From: Alphaproteobacteria bacterium
GTDB lineage: Bacteria > Pseudomonadota > Alphaproteobacteria > UBA8366 > Aestuariispiraceae
Direction of reading: 5' to 3'
DNA: 64,000 nucleotides
Assembly (NCBI GenBank): GCA_006844765.1
Contig: SPJV01000103.1
Location: 21,620-85,619, forward strand
The notes beneath the pieces are model-generated. The model was not told where the DNA came from. It searched no databases and was given only the letters and a program-made list of their open reading frames with translations. The position numbers and the translations under genes were made by a program. This document shows positions 26,086 to 33,882 of the stretch, in pieces (within the stretch, counting starts at the first letter, position 1; each line of letters opens with the position of its first letter).

Positions 26086-26644
26086 GATGCGGCGTGCCAT
26101 CAATCACTTGCGAGCATTCCTCAAGAATAAGGAGGGAGCTGCATTAATTGAAGTCGGCCTGGCCCTGCCGATTTTCCTGACCTTACTCACGGGCCTGGTC
26201 GAAATTGGATTTTTCCTGTTGCTCACAACCAAGCTTCAACACGCCGCCGTTTCCGTATCTGATCTGACGACAAGGGACGAGACTGTCTCGGAAGCCGTGC
26301 TGCAGGATATTTTCGCCGCCGCCCCACAGATCATCGCACCCTTCCCACTGGGAGAACGCGCTCGGGTTATTGTCTCTGCCGTCAGTCAGAACTCAAGCAC
26401 ACCGGCGCGCGTCTTCTGGCAGCGGCAAGGCGGCGGCACACTCCCTGTTTCGAGCGCGATTGGCGCTGAAGGGGCCGCCCCCACGCTTCCTGCAGAGCTA
26501 ACCTTGCGAAATGACGAGACCATCGTCGTGACGGAGGTCTTCTATGCGTATGAGCCCTTCCTATTCCCGATGCTGGACGCCCGAACACTCCGCCGTGTTT
26601 CCTATTTCCGGCCCCGGCTGGGCGCCCTGCAATCGGTGAACTAG
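26072..26644 (+). CDS. TadE-like pseudopilin-type protein
   Basis: 190 residues. A TadE signature follows a basic leader: IEVGLALPIFLTLLTGLVEIGFFLLL (about 25-50), with Glu at the start of the hydrophobic stretch. The rest is a beta-rich extracytoplasmic domain ending in FRPRLGALQSVN. It is the third gene of the VWA/TadE/TadE set and probably a minor pilin that works with the two preceding proteins. The calcium-loop insertion of its neighbour is absent. It ends six bases before the convergent caiD. Confidence 0.8.
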   Translation: MSLFEMRRAINHLRAFLKNKEGAALIEVGLALPIFLTLLTGLVEIGFFLLLTTKLQHAAVSVSDLTTRDETVSEAVLQDIFAAAPQIIAPFPLGERARVIVSAVSQNSSTPARVFWQRQGGGTLPVSSAIGAEGAAPTLPAELTLRNDETIVVTEVFYAYEPFLFPMLDARTLRRVSYFRPRLGALQSVN

Positions 26645-26649
26645 ACGCC

Positions 26650-27435
26650 TTACTTGCCTTTCCACACGGGCGCGCGTTTTTCAGCAAATGCACGGGCACC
26701 CTCAAGCTGATCTTCTGAGTGATAAAGCGTCGAAATGGTCGGGAATTCCTCCCGATTCATCTTGGCGATCGCATCATGGAACTTCATGTTCTCCGTCTCG
26801 CGCAGAACTTCCTTGATCGCAGCGAAGACGAGCGGCGGCCCTTCGGCGAGAAGCGCTGCCTTCTCCCGTGCGACATCCATCAGGCTGTCATCTGGCACGA
26901 CCTGGTTAATCAGACCCCAACGCGCTGCTTCCTCGGTATCGATGCGCCGGCCGGTGAACAGCATCTCCATTGCGATGTGATACGGGATGCGGTTCGGCAG
27001 TTTGAGGGTCGCGGCATCGGCAATGACGCCGGAGTTAATCTCCGGCAAAGCAAAGGTTGCATGCTCAGCAGCAATGATGATGTCGCAAGAGATCATCAGT
27101 TCGAACCCGCCACCAAAGGCCAGCCCGTTCACCGCAGCGATGACCGGTTTGTTGAGGCCGGGAAGCTCCTGAAGACCACCAAAGCCGCCGACACCATAAT
27201 CGACATTGGCCGCTTCCCCATCCGCAGCGGCTTTCAGATCCCAACCAGGGCAGAAGAACTTCTCCCCACCCCCGGTCAGGATGGCGACACGCAATTCCGG
27301 GTCGTCGCGGAACGCCTCAAAAACCTCACCCATTCTGCGGCTGGTCGCGGCGTCGATGGCATTGGCCTTGGGCCGGTCCAAGGTTACTTCCAGGACAGCG
27401 CCATTGCGGACGGTCTTAACCGGATCATCGGACAT
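26650..27435 (-). CDS. caiD: crotonobetainyl-CoA hydratase
   Basis: 261-residue crotonase-fold enzyme that hydrates crotonobetainyl-CoA to L-carnitinyl-CoA. It follows the CaiD pattern closely: NGAVLEVTLDRPKANAIDA, GEKFFCPGWDLKAAADGEA (oxyanion hole), NGLAFGGGFELMISCD with a catalytic-region Glu, FALPEINSGVIADAATLKLP with the second Glu, and the C-terminal AFAEKRAPVWKGK. It is the last gene of the minus-strand carnitine set, separated from the ligase gene by 87 bases that hold a palindromic repeat. A general enoyl-CoA hydratase role is the alternative, but context supports CaiD. Confidence 0.88.
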   Translation of the reverse strand: MSDDPVKTVRNGAVLEVTLDRPKANAIDAATSRRMGEVFEAFRDDPELRVAILTGGGEKFFCPGWDLKAAADGEAANVDYGVGGFGGLQELPGLNKPVIAAVNGLAFGGGFELMISCDIIIAAEHATFALPEINSGVIADAATLKLPNRIPYHIAMEMLFTGRRIDTEEAARWGLINQVVPDDSLMDVAREKAALLAEGPPLVFAAIKEVLRETENMKFHDAIAKMNREEFPTISTLYHSEDQLEGARAFAEKRAPVWKGK

Positions 27436-27463
27436 TCTTCAATTTCCCTTTCTTCTTCCTGCA

Positions 27464-27508
27464 CCCCCATCCTTCAAGATGGTCCTTCGGACTTCCTCAG
27501 AATGGGGG
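27464..27508. repeat. intergenic palindromic (REP-like) element
   Basis: CCCCCAT (27464-27470) pairs with ATGGGGG (27502-27508), and an inner GTCC/GGAC stem (27482-27492) forms a second hairpin around a TTC loop. The layout matches a dispersed palindrome I know from many alphaproteobacterial intergenic regions (CCTCATCCTGAGG...CGAAGGATGAGG type). It lies between the ligase gene and caiD and could also modulate the transcript. Confidence 0.65.
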
Positions 27509-27522
27509 GATCATATCACGTC

Positions 27523-29595
27523 TTATCCACCACTCAGCCGCACCAAGGCGTCAGCGGCAACGGCTCCCTGCCCTTCAGGTAAGACAATCAGCGGGTTAAC
27601 ATCGAGCTCCATCAGCCAATCTGCCTCGGCCTCTGCGAATTTGGCAATTGCCATCACCGCATCGACGACAGCCTCCAAATCGCCGGCGGGCTTGCCGCGA
27701 TATCCACGCAGCAGCTTTGCGACCTTGAGCCCTTCAATAGCCGCCAAGACCTCTTCACGATCCGTCGGCAATAGGATCAAAGCGTTGTCTTCCACCAATT
27801 CGGCCAGGATACCCCCCGCGCCAACCATCATAACAAGGCCCGCCTGCGGATCGCGAGAGAGTCCCAGGATCAATTCCGCCACAGCGCCCGACGCCATGCG
27901 CTCCACAATGAAGCGGTCTGCGATCTCTCCCATCCGCTCAACCGCGTCATTGACGGCATCTCCGTCGGGAAGGTTAAGCGCTACTCCGCCAGCTTCTGTC
28001 TTATGTGCAAGGGTTTCCGAACAAGCCTTCACGACAACCGGATAGCCGAACGCTTCTGCGGCTGCGACAGCTTCGGTCGCGTCGGACACCAAGGCGCCTT
28101 CCGGCACCGGCAAGCCATAGGCGGCCAACAATTTCTTAGACCGCCACTCATCCAACGTTCGGGATTGCTGAACAAGAACAGAGGGCGCCGCCATCGGTTC
28201 CGAGCCGGCCACCAACGCCCGTCGTTCTGAAATCATCGCTGCAGCATCCAGGGCCAACAGCGCTTCCTCCAACCCTTGGATCGGGGCGATGCCGCCATCG
28301 AGGAGACGCTGCCTGAGCCCCGGCGCCATGTTTTCCTGAATACTGCTCGCCACAAGTGTCGGCGTTCCTGTTTCGGCAGCGGCAGACAGGATGGCTGCCT
28401 CGGCCTCCTTCCAGCCATAGAGCGGTAGATCAGATCGATCGGGCGTGTCCAAAACCAGCAGGGCCGCATCCACATCCGCCTTCAAGGCCTCGGTGAAGCA
28501 GGCGCGGATCGGTTCCGCTTCGCCCCAAATGTAAGTGTGATAATCAAGCGGATTGCCGATATCGACTTTCGGTCCCAACACGGTTTCCAGCGCCGCGTGC
28601 CGTTCTTCTGAAAAGCCCGGTGTTTCCAAGCGTGTTCGTTCAATCAGATCGGCGACAAGTCCGGCTTCTCCCCCCGAACAGCTCATCGACACAAAACGTC
28701 GCCCGCCAATCGTTGGGCAGACATGCAAGAGCTTCAATGTCTCAAGAAATACCGGCAAGCTATGGACACGCGCGATGCCGTAGCGATGGCAGAACGCATC
28801 GAAGACCGCATCAGACCCTGTCATGGAACTGGTATGTGACAAGGCGATCTCAGCCGCTTTCTCCGAGCTGCCATTCTTCAACACGACAATCGGGACAGAC
28901 TTTCGCGCCGCATCAATCGCAACACGAGACAAGGCCGCCATATCCCGCACCCCTTCGATGAAGAGGCCGATAGCCGAAATCCGCTCATCAGAAAGAAGCG
29001 CCTCAACGACTTCCGGCACGCCGTCCTTCGCCTGGTTGCCCAAGGCCATCAACTGGGCCACAGGCAAGCCGCGATCCTGCATAGATAGGCTGATGGCGAC
29101 ATTGCCGGATTGAGAAACAATCGCAACGCCCCGATCCACCGGTGTTCCACCATGATCATCCGGCCAAAGCGCCACACGATCCAGGCAATTGACGATCCCG
29201 TAGCAATTGGGGCCCATGACGCCCATCTCGCCCGCCGCCTCGACCAAGGCGGCTTGACGCTCGCGTCCTAAATCACCGGTTTCCGAAAAGCCGGAGGCAT
29301 AGCAAACAGCGCCGCCCGTGCCCTTGTCTCGAAGTGCGGCTATCGCCTCAATCGTTGCATCCGCCGGGATGCAGATGAAGGCCGCATCAGGTCCTTCCGG
29401 CAGATCCTCAATGTGGCGATAACAAGGGATTCCGGCCAGTTGCTCACGCCGCGGATTAACCGCGTAGAGCGTTCCTTCGAAGCCGATTTTCTGGCATTCG
29501 ACAAGGCACTTCTCCGCCTCCCGGCCACCGATGACGACAACGGATAGGGGCCTCAGAAGACGCTCGAGCGGCTTTCTTTTCAATAGGTCGGTCAT
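27523..29595 (-). CDS. ADP-forming acyl-CoA synthetase (fused alpha-beta)
   Basis: 690-residue NDP-forming acyl-CoA ligase. The N-terminal part is the CoA-binding/ligase alpha region (LRPLSVVVIGGREAEKCLVE, GVMGPNCYGIVNC, AIVSQSGNVAISL). The phosphorylated histidine region is visible in EIALSHTSSMTGSD. The C-terminal third, from about 470, is an ATP-grasp domain (AAYGLPVPEGALVSD, YPVVVKACSETLAHKTEAGG, MELDVNPLIVLPEG). In this operon it most likely activates gamma-butyrobetaine, carnitine or crotonobetaine, a step that in enteric bacteria is done by CaiC and the CoA-transferase CaiB. That role is inference from neighbours; the enzyme class is clear. Confidence 0.85.
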   Translation of the reverse strand: MTDLLKRKPLERLLRPLSVVVIGGREAEKCLVECQKIGFEGTLYAVNPRREQLAGIPCYRHIEDLPEGPDAAFICIPADATIEAIAALRDKGTGGAVCYASGFSETGDLGRERQAALVEAAGEMGVMGPNCYGIVNCLDRVALWPDDHGGTPVDRGVAIVSQSGNVAISLSMQDRGLPVAQLMALGNQAKDGVPEVVEALLSDERISAIGLFIEGVRDMAALSRVAIDAARKSVPIVVLKNGSSEKAAEIALSHTSSMTGSDAVFDAFCHRYGIARVHSLPVFLETLKLLHVCPTIGGRRFVSMSCSGGEAGLVADLIERTRLETPGFSEERHAALETVLGPKVDIGNPLDYHTYIWGEAEPIRACFTEALKADVDAALLVLDTPDRSDLPLYGWKEAEAAILSAAAETGTPTLVASSIQENMAPGLRQRLLDGGIAPIQGLEEALLALDAAAMISERRALVAGSEPMAAPSVLVQQSRTLDEWRSKKLLAAYGLPVPEGALVSDATEAVAAAEAFGYPVVVKACSETLAHKTEAGGVALNLPDGDAVNDAVERMGEIADRFIVERMASGAVAELILGLSRDPQAGLVMMVGAGGILAELVEDNALILLPTDREEVLAAIEGLKVAKLLRGYRGKPAGDLEAVVDAVMAIAKFAEAEADWLMELDVNPLIVLPEGQGAVAADALVRLSGG

Positions 29596-29637
29596 TCGGT
29601 CATCTCACCCAAAACCTCGCCAGTTCCGAGAGGAAGT

Positions 29638-30801
29638 TCAACCTCCCAATGGCCGGAGCATGCCGCGCGAAATGATGTGGCGTTGGATCTCACTCGTACC
29701 TTCCCAGATCCGCTCGATCCGGGCATCCCGCCAGATCCGCTCCAACGGAAGTTCGGACATCACGCCCATACCGCCGTGAATCTGGATCGCTTCATCGGCG
29801 ATGAAGGCAAGTGTTTCCGTTGCCGCCAGTTTGGCAATGGCCGCATCGCTGTCGGTCATGGTGCCGTTGTCATATTTCCACGCCGCTTCATAGGTGAGCA
29901 ATTCAGCCGACTTACGACGCAGTTCCATATCCGCAAATTTGAACGACACACCCTGGAACTTGGAGATCTGCTGACCGAATTGCTTGCGGTTCACAGCCCA
30001 GTCCAGCGATAGCTCCAGCGCCCGGTCGCAGCGGCCTAGGCATAGAGAGGCGACCTGAAGCCGCGTCGCGCCGAGCCATTCGCCCGCCACATCAAAGCCT
30101 TTATCAACCTCTCCCAGCACTTGGGTTTCCGGGATACGGCAATCATCAAATTCCAGGATGAAATTGTGGTATCCACGGTGAGAGACGTTCGAATATCCAG
30201 GCCGCACCGTCAGGCCGGGGGTGTCCTTATCAACCAGGAAGGTGGTGATCTTCTTCCGCGTCCCACCCCGGTTGTCCGGTTCCTCGCCCGTTGCCGCCAT
30301 CAGAATGATGAAATCAGCCCAGTCGACATGGCTGATGAAATGCTTCACGCCATTGATGACGAAGTCAGAACCGTCTCGCTTGGCCGCAGTCTTCATTCCG
30401 CGCACGTCGGAGCCGGCGCCGGGCTCGGTCATCGCGAAGCAATCCACCCGCTCCCCCCGACAGGCCGGCAGAAGATAGCGTTCCCGCTGTTCACCGACGC
30501 AAGCCTGCAGGACATTGGACGGACGATAGACCAGATAGTTCAGCGCCATGCTCGCCCGACCAAGGGCGCGATCAAGCAGGCACATGGAGAGCGTATCGAG
30601 CCCACCACCACCGACGTCTTCCGGCATATTGGCCGCGTAGAGGCCGAGCTCTATCGATTTCTGTATGATCTGCTTGCCGAGCTCCGGGTCGACCTTGTCT
30701 TCCCGCTCGACCTGCTCTTCATGCGGATAGAGCTCTTCTTCGACGAACCGCAAGGCGGTTTCGACAATCATGTTGTGTTCTTCAGTGAGGGCAAAATCCA
30801 T
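29638..30801 (-). CDS. acyl-CoA dehydrogenase (candidate gamma-butyrobetainyl-CoA dehydrogenase)
   Basis: 387-residue FAD acyl-CoA dehydrogenase. MDFALTEEHNMIVETALRFVEEE opens the helical N-domain; FAMTEPGAGSDVRGMKTAAK binds FAD; the C-domain shows NRKQFGQQISKFQGVSFKFADM, AIQIHGGMGVMSELPLER and RIERIWEGTSEIQRHIISRG, whose Glu-Gly-Thr lies where the catalytic base sits in many members. Five bases separate it from the L-carnitine dehydrogenase gene. In this setting it would convert gamma-butyrobetainyl-CoA to crotonobetainyl-CoA, the substrate of CaiD, running opposite to anaerobic CaiA. The electron acceptor is presumably ETF, not encoded here. Confidence 0.85.
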   Translation of the reverse strand: MDFALTEEHNMIVETALRFVEEELYPHEEQVEREDKVDPELGKQIIQKSIELGLYAANMPEDVGGGGLDTLSMCLLDRALGRASMALNYLVYRPSNVLQACVGEQRERYLLPACRGERVDCFAMTEPGAGSDVRGMKTAAKRDGSDFVINGVKHFISHVDWADFIILMAATGEEPDNRGGTRKKITTFLVDKDTPGLTVRPGYSNVSHRGYHNFILEFDDCRIPETQVLGEVDKGFDVAGEWLGATRLQVASLCLGRCDRALELSLDWAVNRKQFGQQISKFQGVSFKFADMELRRKSAELLTYEAAWKYDNGTMTDSDAAIAKLAATETLAFIADEAIQIHGGMGVMSELPLERIWRDARIERIWEGTSEIQRHIISRGMLRPLGG

Positions 30802-30806
30802 CGTTT

Positions 30807-31799
30807 TTACTCCCCGGCAGCGAGCGCGTCACGGCGCGCCCGGTCCTTCAATAACACCGCCCCTGCGCCCTCTTTATAGGTCGCAAGCGCTTCCATAATG
30901 GCGATCAGGCAATTGTCGCGAAGCTGCTCCATTTCCTTGATCGTTGTGCCTTCAAGCTGCGCCTCGGTACCTTCAACCATTTTGTCGATCAGTTCTTCGG
31001 TAAGCTCCGGCGCTTCCAGCTTTGTCCAAGGCCATTTTAGGGCCGGGCCGAACTGATGCAGCATATGGCGCATGCCTTCTTCACCGCCGGCGAGGGCAAA
31101 GGTCCGGTTGGTCCCCATGAATGCCCAGCGAAGGCCCGGTCCATAGGCGATAGCCGCATCCATTTCCTCAGTGTTCGCGACGCCTTCATTGATCATATGA
31201 AGGTTTTCCCGCCAGAGCGCTTCCTGAAGTCGGTCTGACAGGAAGCCTTCAATTTCAACCCGGCACTGAAGGGCATACATGCCGATGCTTTCATAGAATG
31301 CGCCTGCGGCCTGACGTGCCCAATCGGCGGTCTTCTCGCCCCCGACGATCTCCACCAACGGCAACAGATAGACCGGGTTGAAGGGGTGGCCGACAACGTG
31401 ACGGTCTGGCGTCGCACTTGCCGTCTGGAAATCCGACGGCTTCAGACCGGATGTTGAGGAGGCAATCACCACATCCGGTGCCGCCGCTGCTGCGATCTGC
31501 GCATGAAGGCTGGTCTTGAGGTCCAGACGCTCCGGCGCTGATTCCTGGATGAAGTCTGCGGCGGCGGCCATTTCCTCGACCGTATCGACAAACCGCACCC
31601 GGTCTTTCGACGCGCCGGGATAGAGACCCATGCGCTCGAGCGCCGGCCAGGCATTTTCGATCTTCTCAATCAGCACATCCCGCCCGGACGGCGCCGGGTC
31701 GAAGGCAACAACGTCAAGGCCGTGCGCCAATGCACGCGCCGCCCAGCCGGCACCAATGACACCACCACCGGCGATGCCCAGGGTTTTCACTTCCCGCAT
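30807..31799 (-). CDS. lcdH: L-carnitine dehydrogenase
   Basis: 330-residue enzyme of the 3-hydroxyacyl-CoA dehydrogenase fold that oxidises L-carnitine to 3-dehydrocarnitine with NAD+. Rossmann motif GIAGGGVIGAGWAARALAHG at the start, IQESAPERLDLK, then the catalytic-region ASSTSGLKPSDFQ and VVGHPFNPVYLLPLVEIVGG (His in HPFNP). MINEGVANTEEMDAAIAYGPGLRWAFMG is characteristic of carnitine dehydrogenases. It lies between the dehydrocarnitine-cleaving enzyme and the acyl-CoA dehydrogenase. No fused thioesterase domain is present, although some members have one. Confidence 0.93.
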   Translation of the reverse strand: MREVKTLGIAGGGVIGAGWAARALAHGLDVVAFDPAPSGRDVLIEKIENAWPALERMGLYPGASKDRVRFVDTVEEMAAAADFIQESAPERLDLKTSLHAQIAAAAAPDVVIASSTSGLKPSDFQTASATPDRHVVGHPFNPVYLLPLVEIVGGEKTADWARQAAGAFYESIGMYALQCRVEIEGFLSDRLQEALWRENLHMINEGVANTEEMDAAIAYGPGLRWAFMGTNRTFALAGGEEGMRHMLHQFGPALKWPWTKLEAPELTEELIDKMVEGTEAQLEGTTIKEMEQLRDNCLIAIMEALATYKEGAGAVLLKDRARRDALAAGE

Positions 31800-31840
31800 G
31801 ACATGATCCTCTTAGAAGAGATTTCAGAGCAGTTCTGGAA

Positions 31841-32731
31841 TTAGACGAGCTTCTTGAGCCCGAATTTCTTCCGTGCGCCCTCGGCATCAGCAACATTTGC
31901 CCCCATCAGCTCGATAATGTTCCGCGCCTTGGAAACCAGATCGGCATTGCTGGCGAACACGCCCCGCTCCAGATAGAGATTATCCTCCAGACCGACACGG
32001 CAATTGCCGCCCAGCAGGACCGCTTGAGCAACCATCGGCATCTGCATCCGGCTGATCCCGAAGCCCGACCAATTGGCCCCTTCCGGAAGTTGATCCTTCA
32101 TCGCCTTCATCGCGACCGTGTTGGCTTCCGCGCCATAAGGAATACCCAGGCAGAATTGGAACAGAGGCGGTTTATCGAGAAGACCTTCCTCCACAAGCTG
32201 CTTTGCCATCCACAGATGACCGGTATCGAAGACCTCGACCTCCGGCTTCACACCGATTTCTTTCATACCGGCGGCAAGCGCCCGCAACATCGACGGCGTG
32301 TTGACCATCAAAAGATCGCCATTGCCGAAGCTCATGGTGCCGCAATCGAGCGTGCAGATTTCCGGCAGGCATTCCCGAACATGGTCCAGGCGCTCCGACC
32401 AGGGCGCCATGTCGCTTTCATTCCACAGGATTTCACCGGGCTTATCCGCAGGCCCCATGGTCAGGTCACCACCCATGCCGGCGGTTAGGTTGATCACAAC
32501 ATCTGTACCATCATCGCGAATCCGGTCACATACCTCTTTGAACTTGGCAGGATCGCGGCACGGCGTGCCGTCGTCTTCACGCACATGCAGATGCACCACA
32601 GCCGCACCGGCCTTGGCCGCTGCAATAGCGCTTTCTGCGATTTGCTTGGGGGTCTTCGGCAGGTCCGGATGCTTATCCTGGGTGGCGCCGGAGCCGGTGA
32701 CTGCACATGTGATGACGACGTCAGTGTTCAT
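31841..32731 (-). CDS. cdhC: dehydrocarnitine cleavage enzyme (BKACE family)
   Basis: 296-residue beta-keto acid cleavage enzyme. With acetyl-CoA it would split 3-dehydrocarnitine into betainyl-CoA and acetoacetate. Motifs: VVITCAVTGSG at the start, GAAVVHLHVREDDGTP (zinc-ligand His-x-His), INLTAGMGGD, EVEVFDTGHLWMA (catalytic-region Glu/Asp) and FGISRMQMPMVAQAVLLGGNCRVGLEDNLYL at the C-terminus. First gene of the minus-strand operon and directly adjacent to a carnitine dehydrogenase, as in Pseudomonas carnitine clusters. The thioesterase (CdhB) that normally follows is not present here. Confidence 0.92.
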   Translation of the reverse strand: MNTDVVITCAVTGSGATQDKHPDLPKTPKQIAESAIAAAKAGAAVVHLHVREDDGTPCRDPAKFKEVCDRIRDDGTDVVINLTAGMGGDLTMGPADKPGEILWNESDMAPWSERLDHVRECLPEICTLDCGTMSFGNGDLLMVNTPSMLRALAAGMKEIGVKPEVEVFDTGHLWMAKQLVEEGLLDKPPLFQFCLGIPYGAEANTVAMKAMKDQLPEGANWSGFGISRMQMPMVAQAVLLGGNCRVGLEDNLYLERGVFASNADLVSKARNIIELMGANVADAEGARKKFGLKKLV

Positions 32732-32872
32732 GTTCGTTTCTCTCCCAATGAGGCAATGTGTTTTCGTTACTCCGAATTACCGCCCGGGCCGTCGATTTGC
32801 ATTGCGTTTTTCGACCATCATTTGATAAAAGACGACACTATCTTTCAATCGATTTTGTTACTTGGAGTACCC
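32732..32872. promoter_or_regulatory. divergent promoter region cdhC / cdhR
   Basis: 141-base gap between the carnitine operon and its regulator. Two related stretches, GCAATGTGTTTTCG (about 32753-32766) and GCATTGCGTTTTTCG (about 32799-32813), form an imperfect direct repeat that could be an AraC-type site. An AT-rich block near 32820-32865 fits the cdhR promoter. Assignment is by eye. Confidence 0.4.
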
Positions 32873-33841
32873 ATGTTCACGCGTCAGGATTCGGACAGCC
32901 CGATCCGCCTAAATTTTCTTCTGTTACCCAATTTCTCGATGATGGCGTTATCGGCCATGCTCGACCCATTGCGTATGGCCAATTGGTTATCTGGAAAGAC
33001 CCTTTACGACTGGGTCTTGCTCTCGATGGATGGAGAGCCGGTGCAGGCGGTCAATCGTGTCACTGTGTCGGTCGACCGTAGTATCGGCGGTGCACCGCCT
33101 TGCGACATGATCATGGTTTGCGCCAGCTATGAGCATCTGGGACTCGACACAAAGGATTTGAGTGCCTGGCTGCGCCGAATGGCCCGGTTCGGAACGACGC
33201 TCGGGGCGCAGGATAATGGAACCTATCTCCTCGCCCGGGCTGGTGTTCTGGATGGCTATCGCGCCACCGCCCATTGGGAGATGCTGGAGCGTTATACCGA
33301 GCTCTTCCCGGAGGTCGAGTTTACGCAAGACCTGTTCGTGATTGATCGCGACCGGGTCACCGCTGCCGGCGGAACCTCCGGCCTGGATTTGATGCTGACA
33401 GCGATCCGCCAGCAACATGGCAAGGAGCTCGCAACCCGCGCCGCCGATGAGTTCGTCTACGCTCGAATTCGCGATCCGCAGGAAGCCCAACGCCTGCCGC
33501 TGAGGGCCCGCATCACCGCCGGCAATCCGCGCTTGGTGCGAGCGGTAGATGCGATGGAAAAGTCATTGGAAGACTCGCAACCTGTCGCGGTCTTTGCCGA
33601 AGCAGCCGGCGTCTCCGAGCGCGAGTTGGAACGCATTTTCAAGCGTTGGCTGAAGACGACGCCGGGCGCTTACTACCGACGCCTCCGGCTGGAACGCGCA
33701 CGCTCGTTATTGCAACAGACGGAAATGCCGGTTATCGACGTGGCGGTCGCCTGTGGTTTCGGATCCGCTGCCCATTTCAGCCGTGCCTATCGAGCGCGCT
33801 ATGGCCGGGCACCCAGCACCGACCGCGCAACAGTTCTTTAA
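32873..33841 (+). CDS. cdhR: GlxA-family AraC-type regulator, CdhR-like
   Basis: 322-residue transcription activator. The N-terminal DJ-1/PfpI-like ligand domain (about 13-190: LNFLLLPNFSMMALSAMLDPLRMAN, TTLGAQDNGTYLLARAGVLDGYRATAHWE, AGGTSGLDLML) has lost the nucleophile cysteine, having Asp/Asn there instead. The C-terminal AraC domain (about 220-318) shows VFAEAAGVSERELERIFK and VIDVAVACGFGSAAHFSRAYRARYGRAPS. It diverges from the carnitine operon exactly as CdhR does in Pseudomonas, so it probably activates that operon in response to carnitine. A longer upstream frame overlaps cdhC and was rejected. Confidence 0.88.
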   Translation: MFTRQDSDSPIRLNFLLLPNFSMMALSAMLDPLRMANWLSGKTLYDWVLLSMDGEPVQAVNRVTVSVDRSIGGAPPCDMIMVCASYEHLGLDTKDLSAWLRRMARFGTTLGAQDNGTYLLARAGVLDGYRATAHWEMLERYTELFPEVEFTQDLFVIDRDRVTAAGGTSGLDLMLTAIRQQHGKELATRAADEFVYARIRDPQEAQRLPLRARITAGNPRLVRAVDAMEKSLEDSQPVAVFAEAAGVSERELERIFKRWLKTTPGAYYRRLRLERARSLLQQTEMPVIDVAVACGFGSAAHFSRAYRARYGRAPSTDRATVL

Positions 33842-33882
33842 GGCCGACGCTTAATGAAAGTGGCCTTGTGAAAGGGGTTTTG

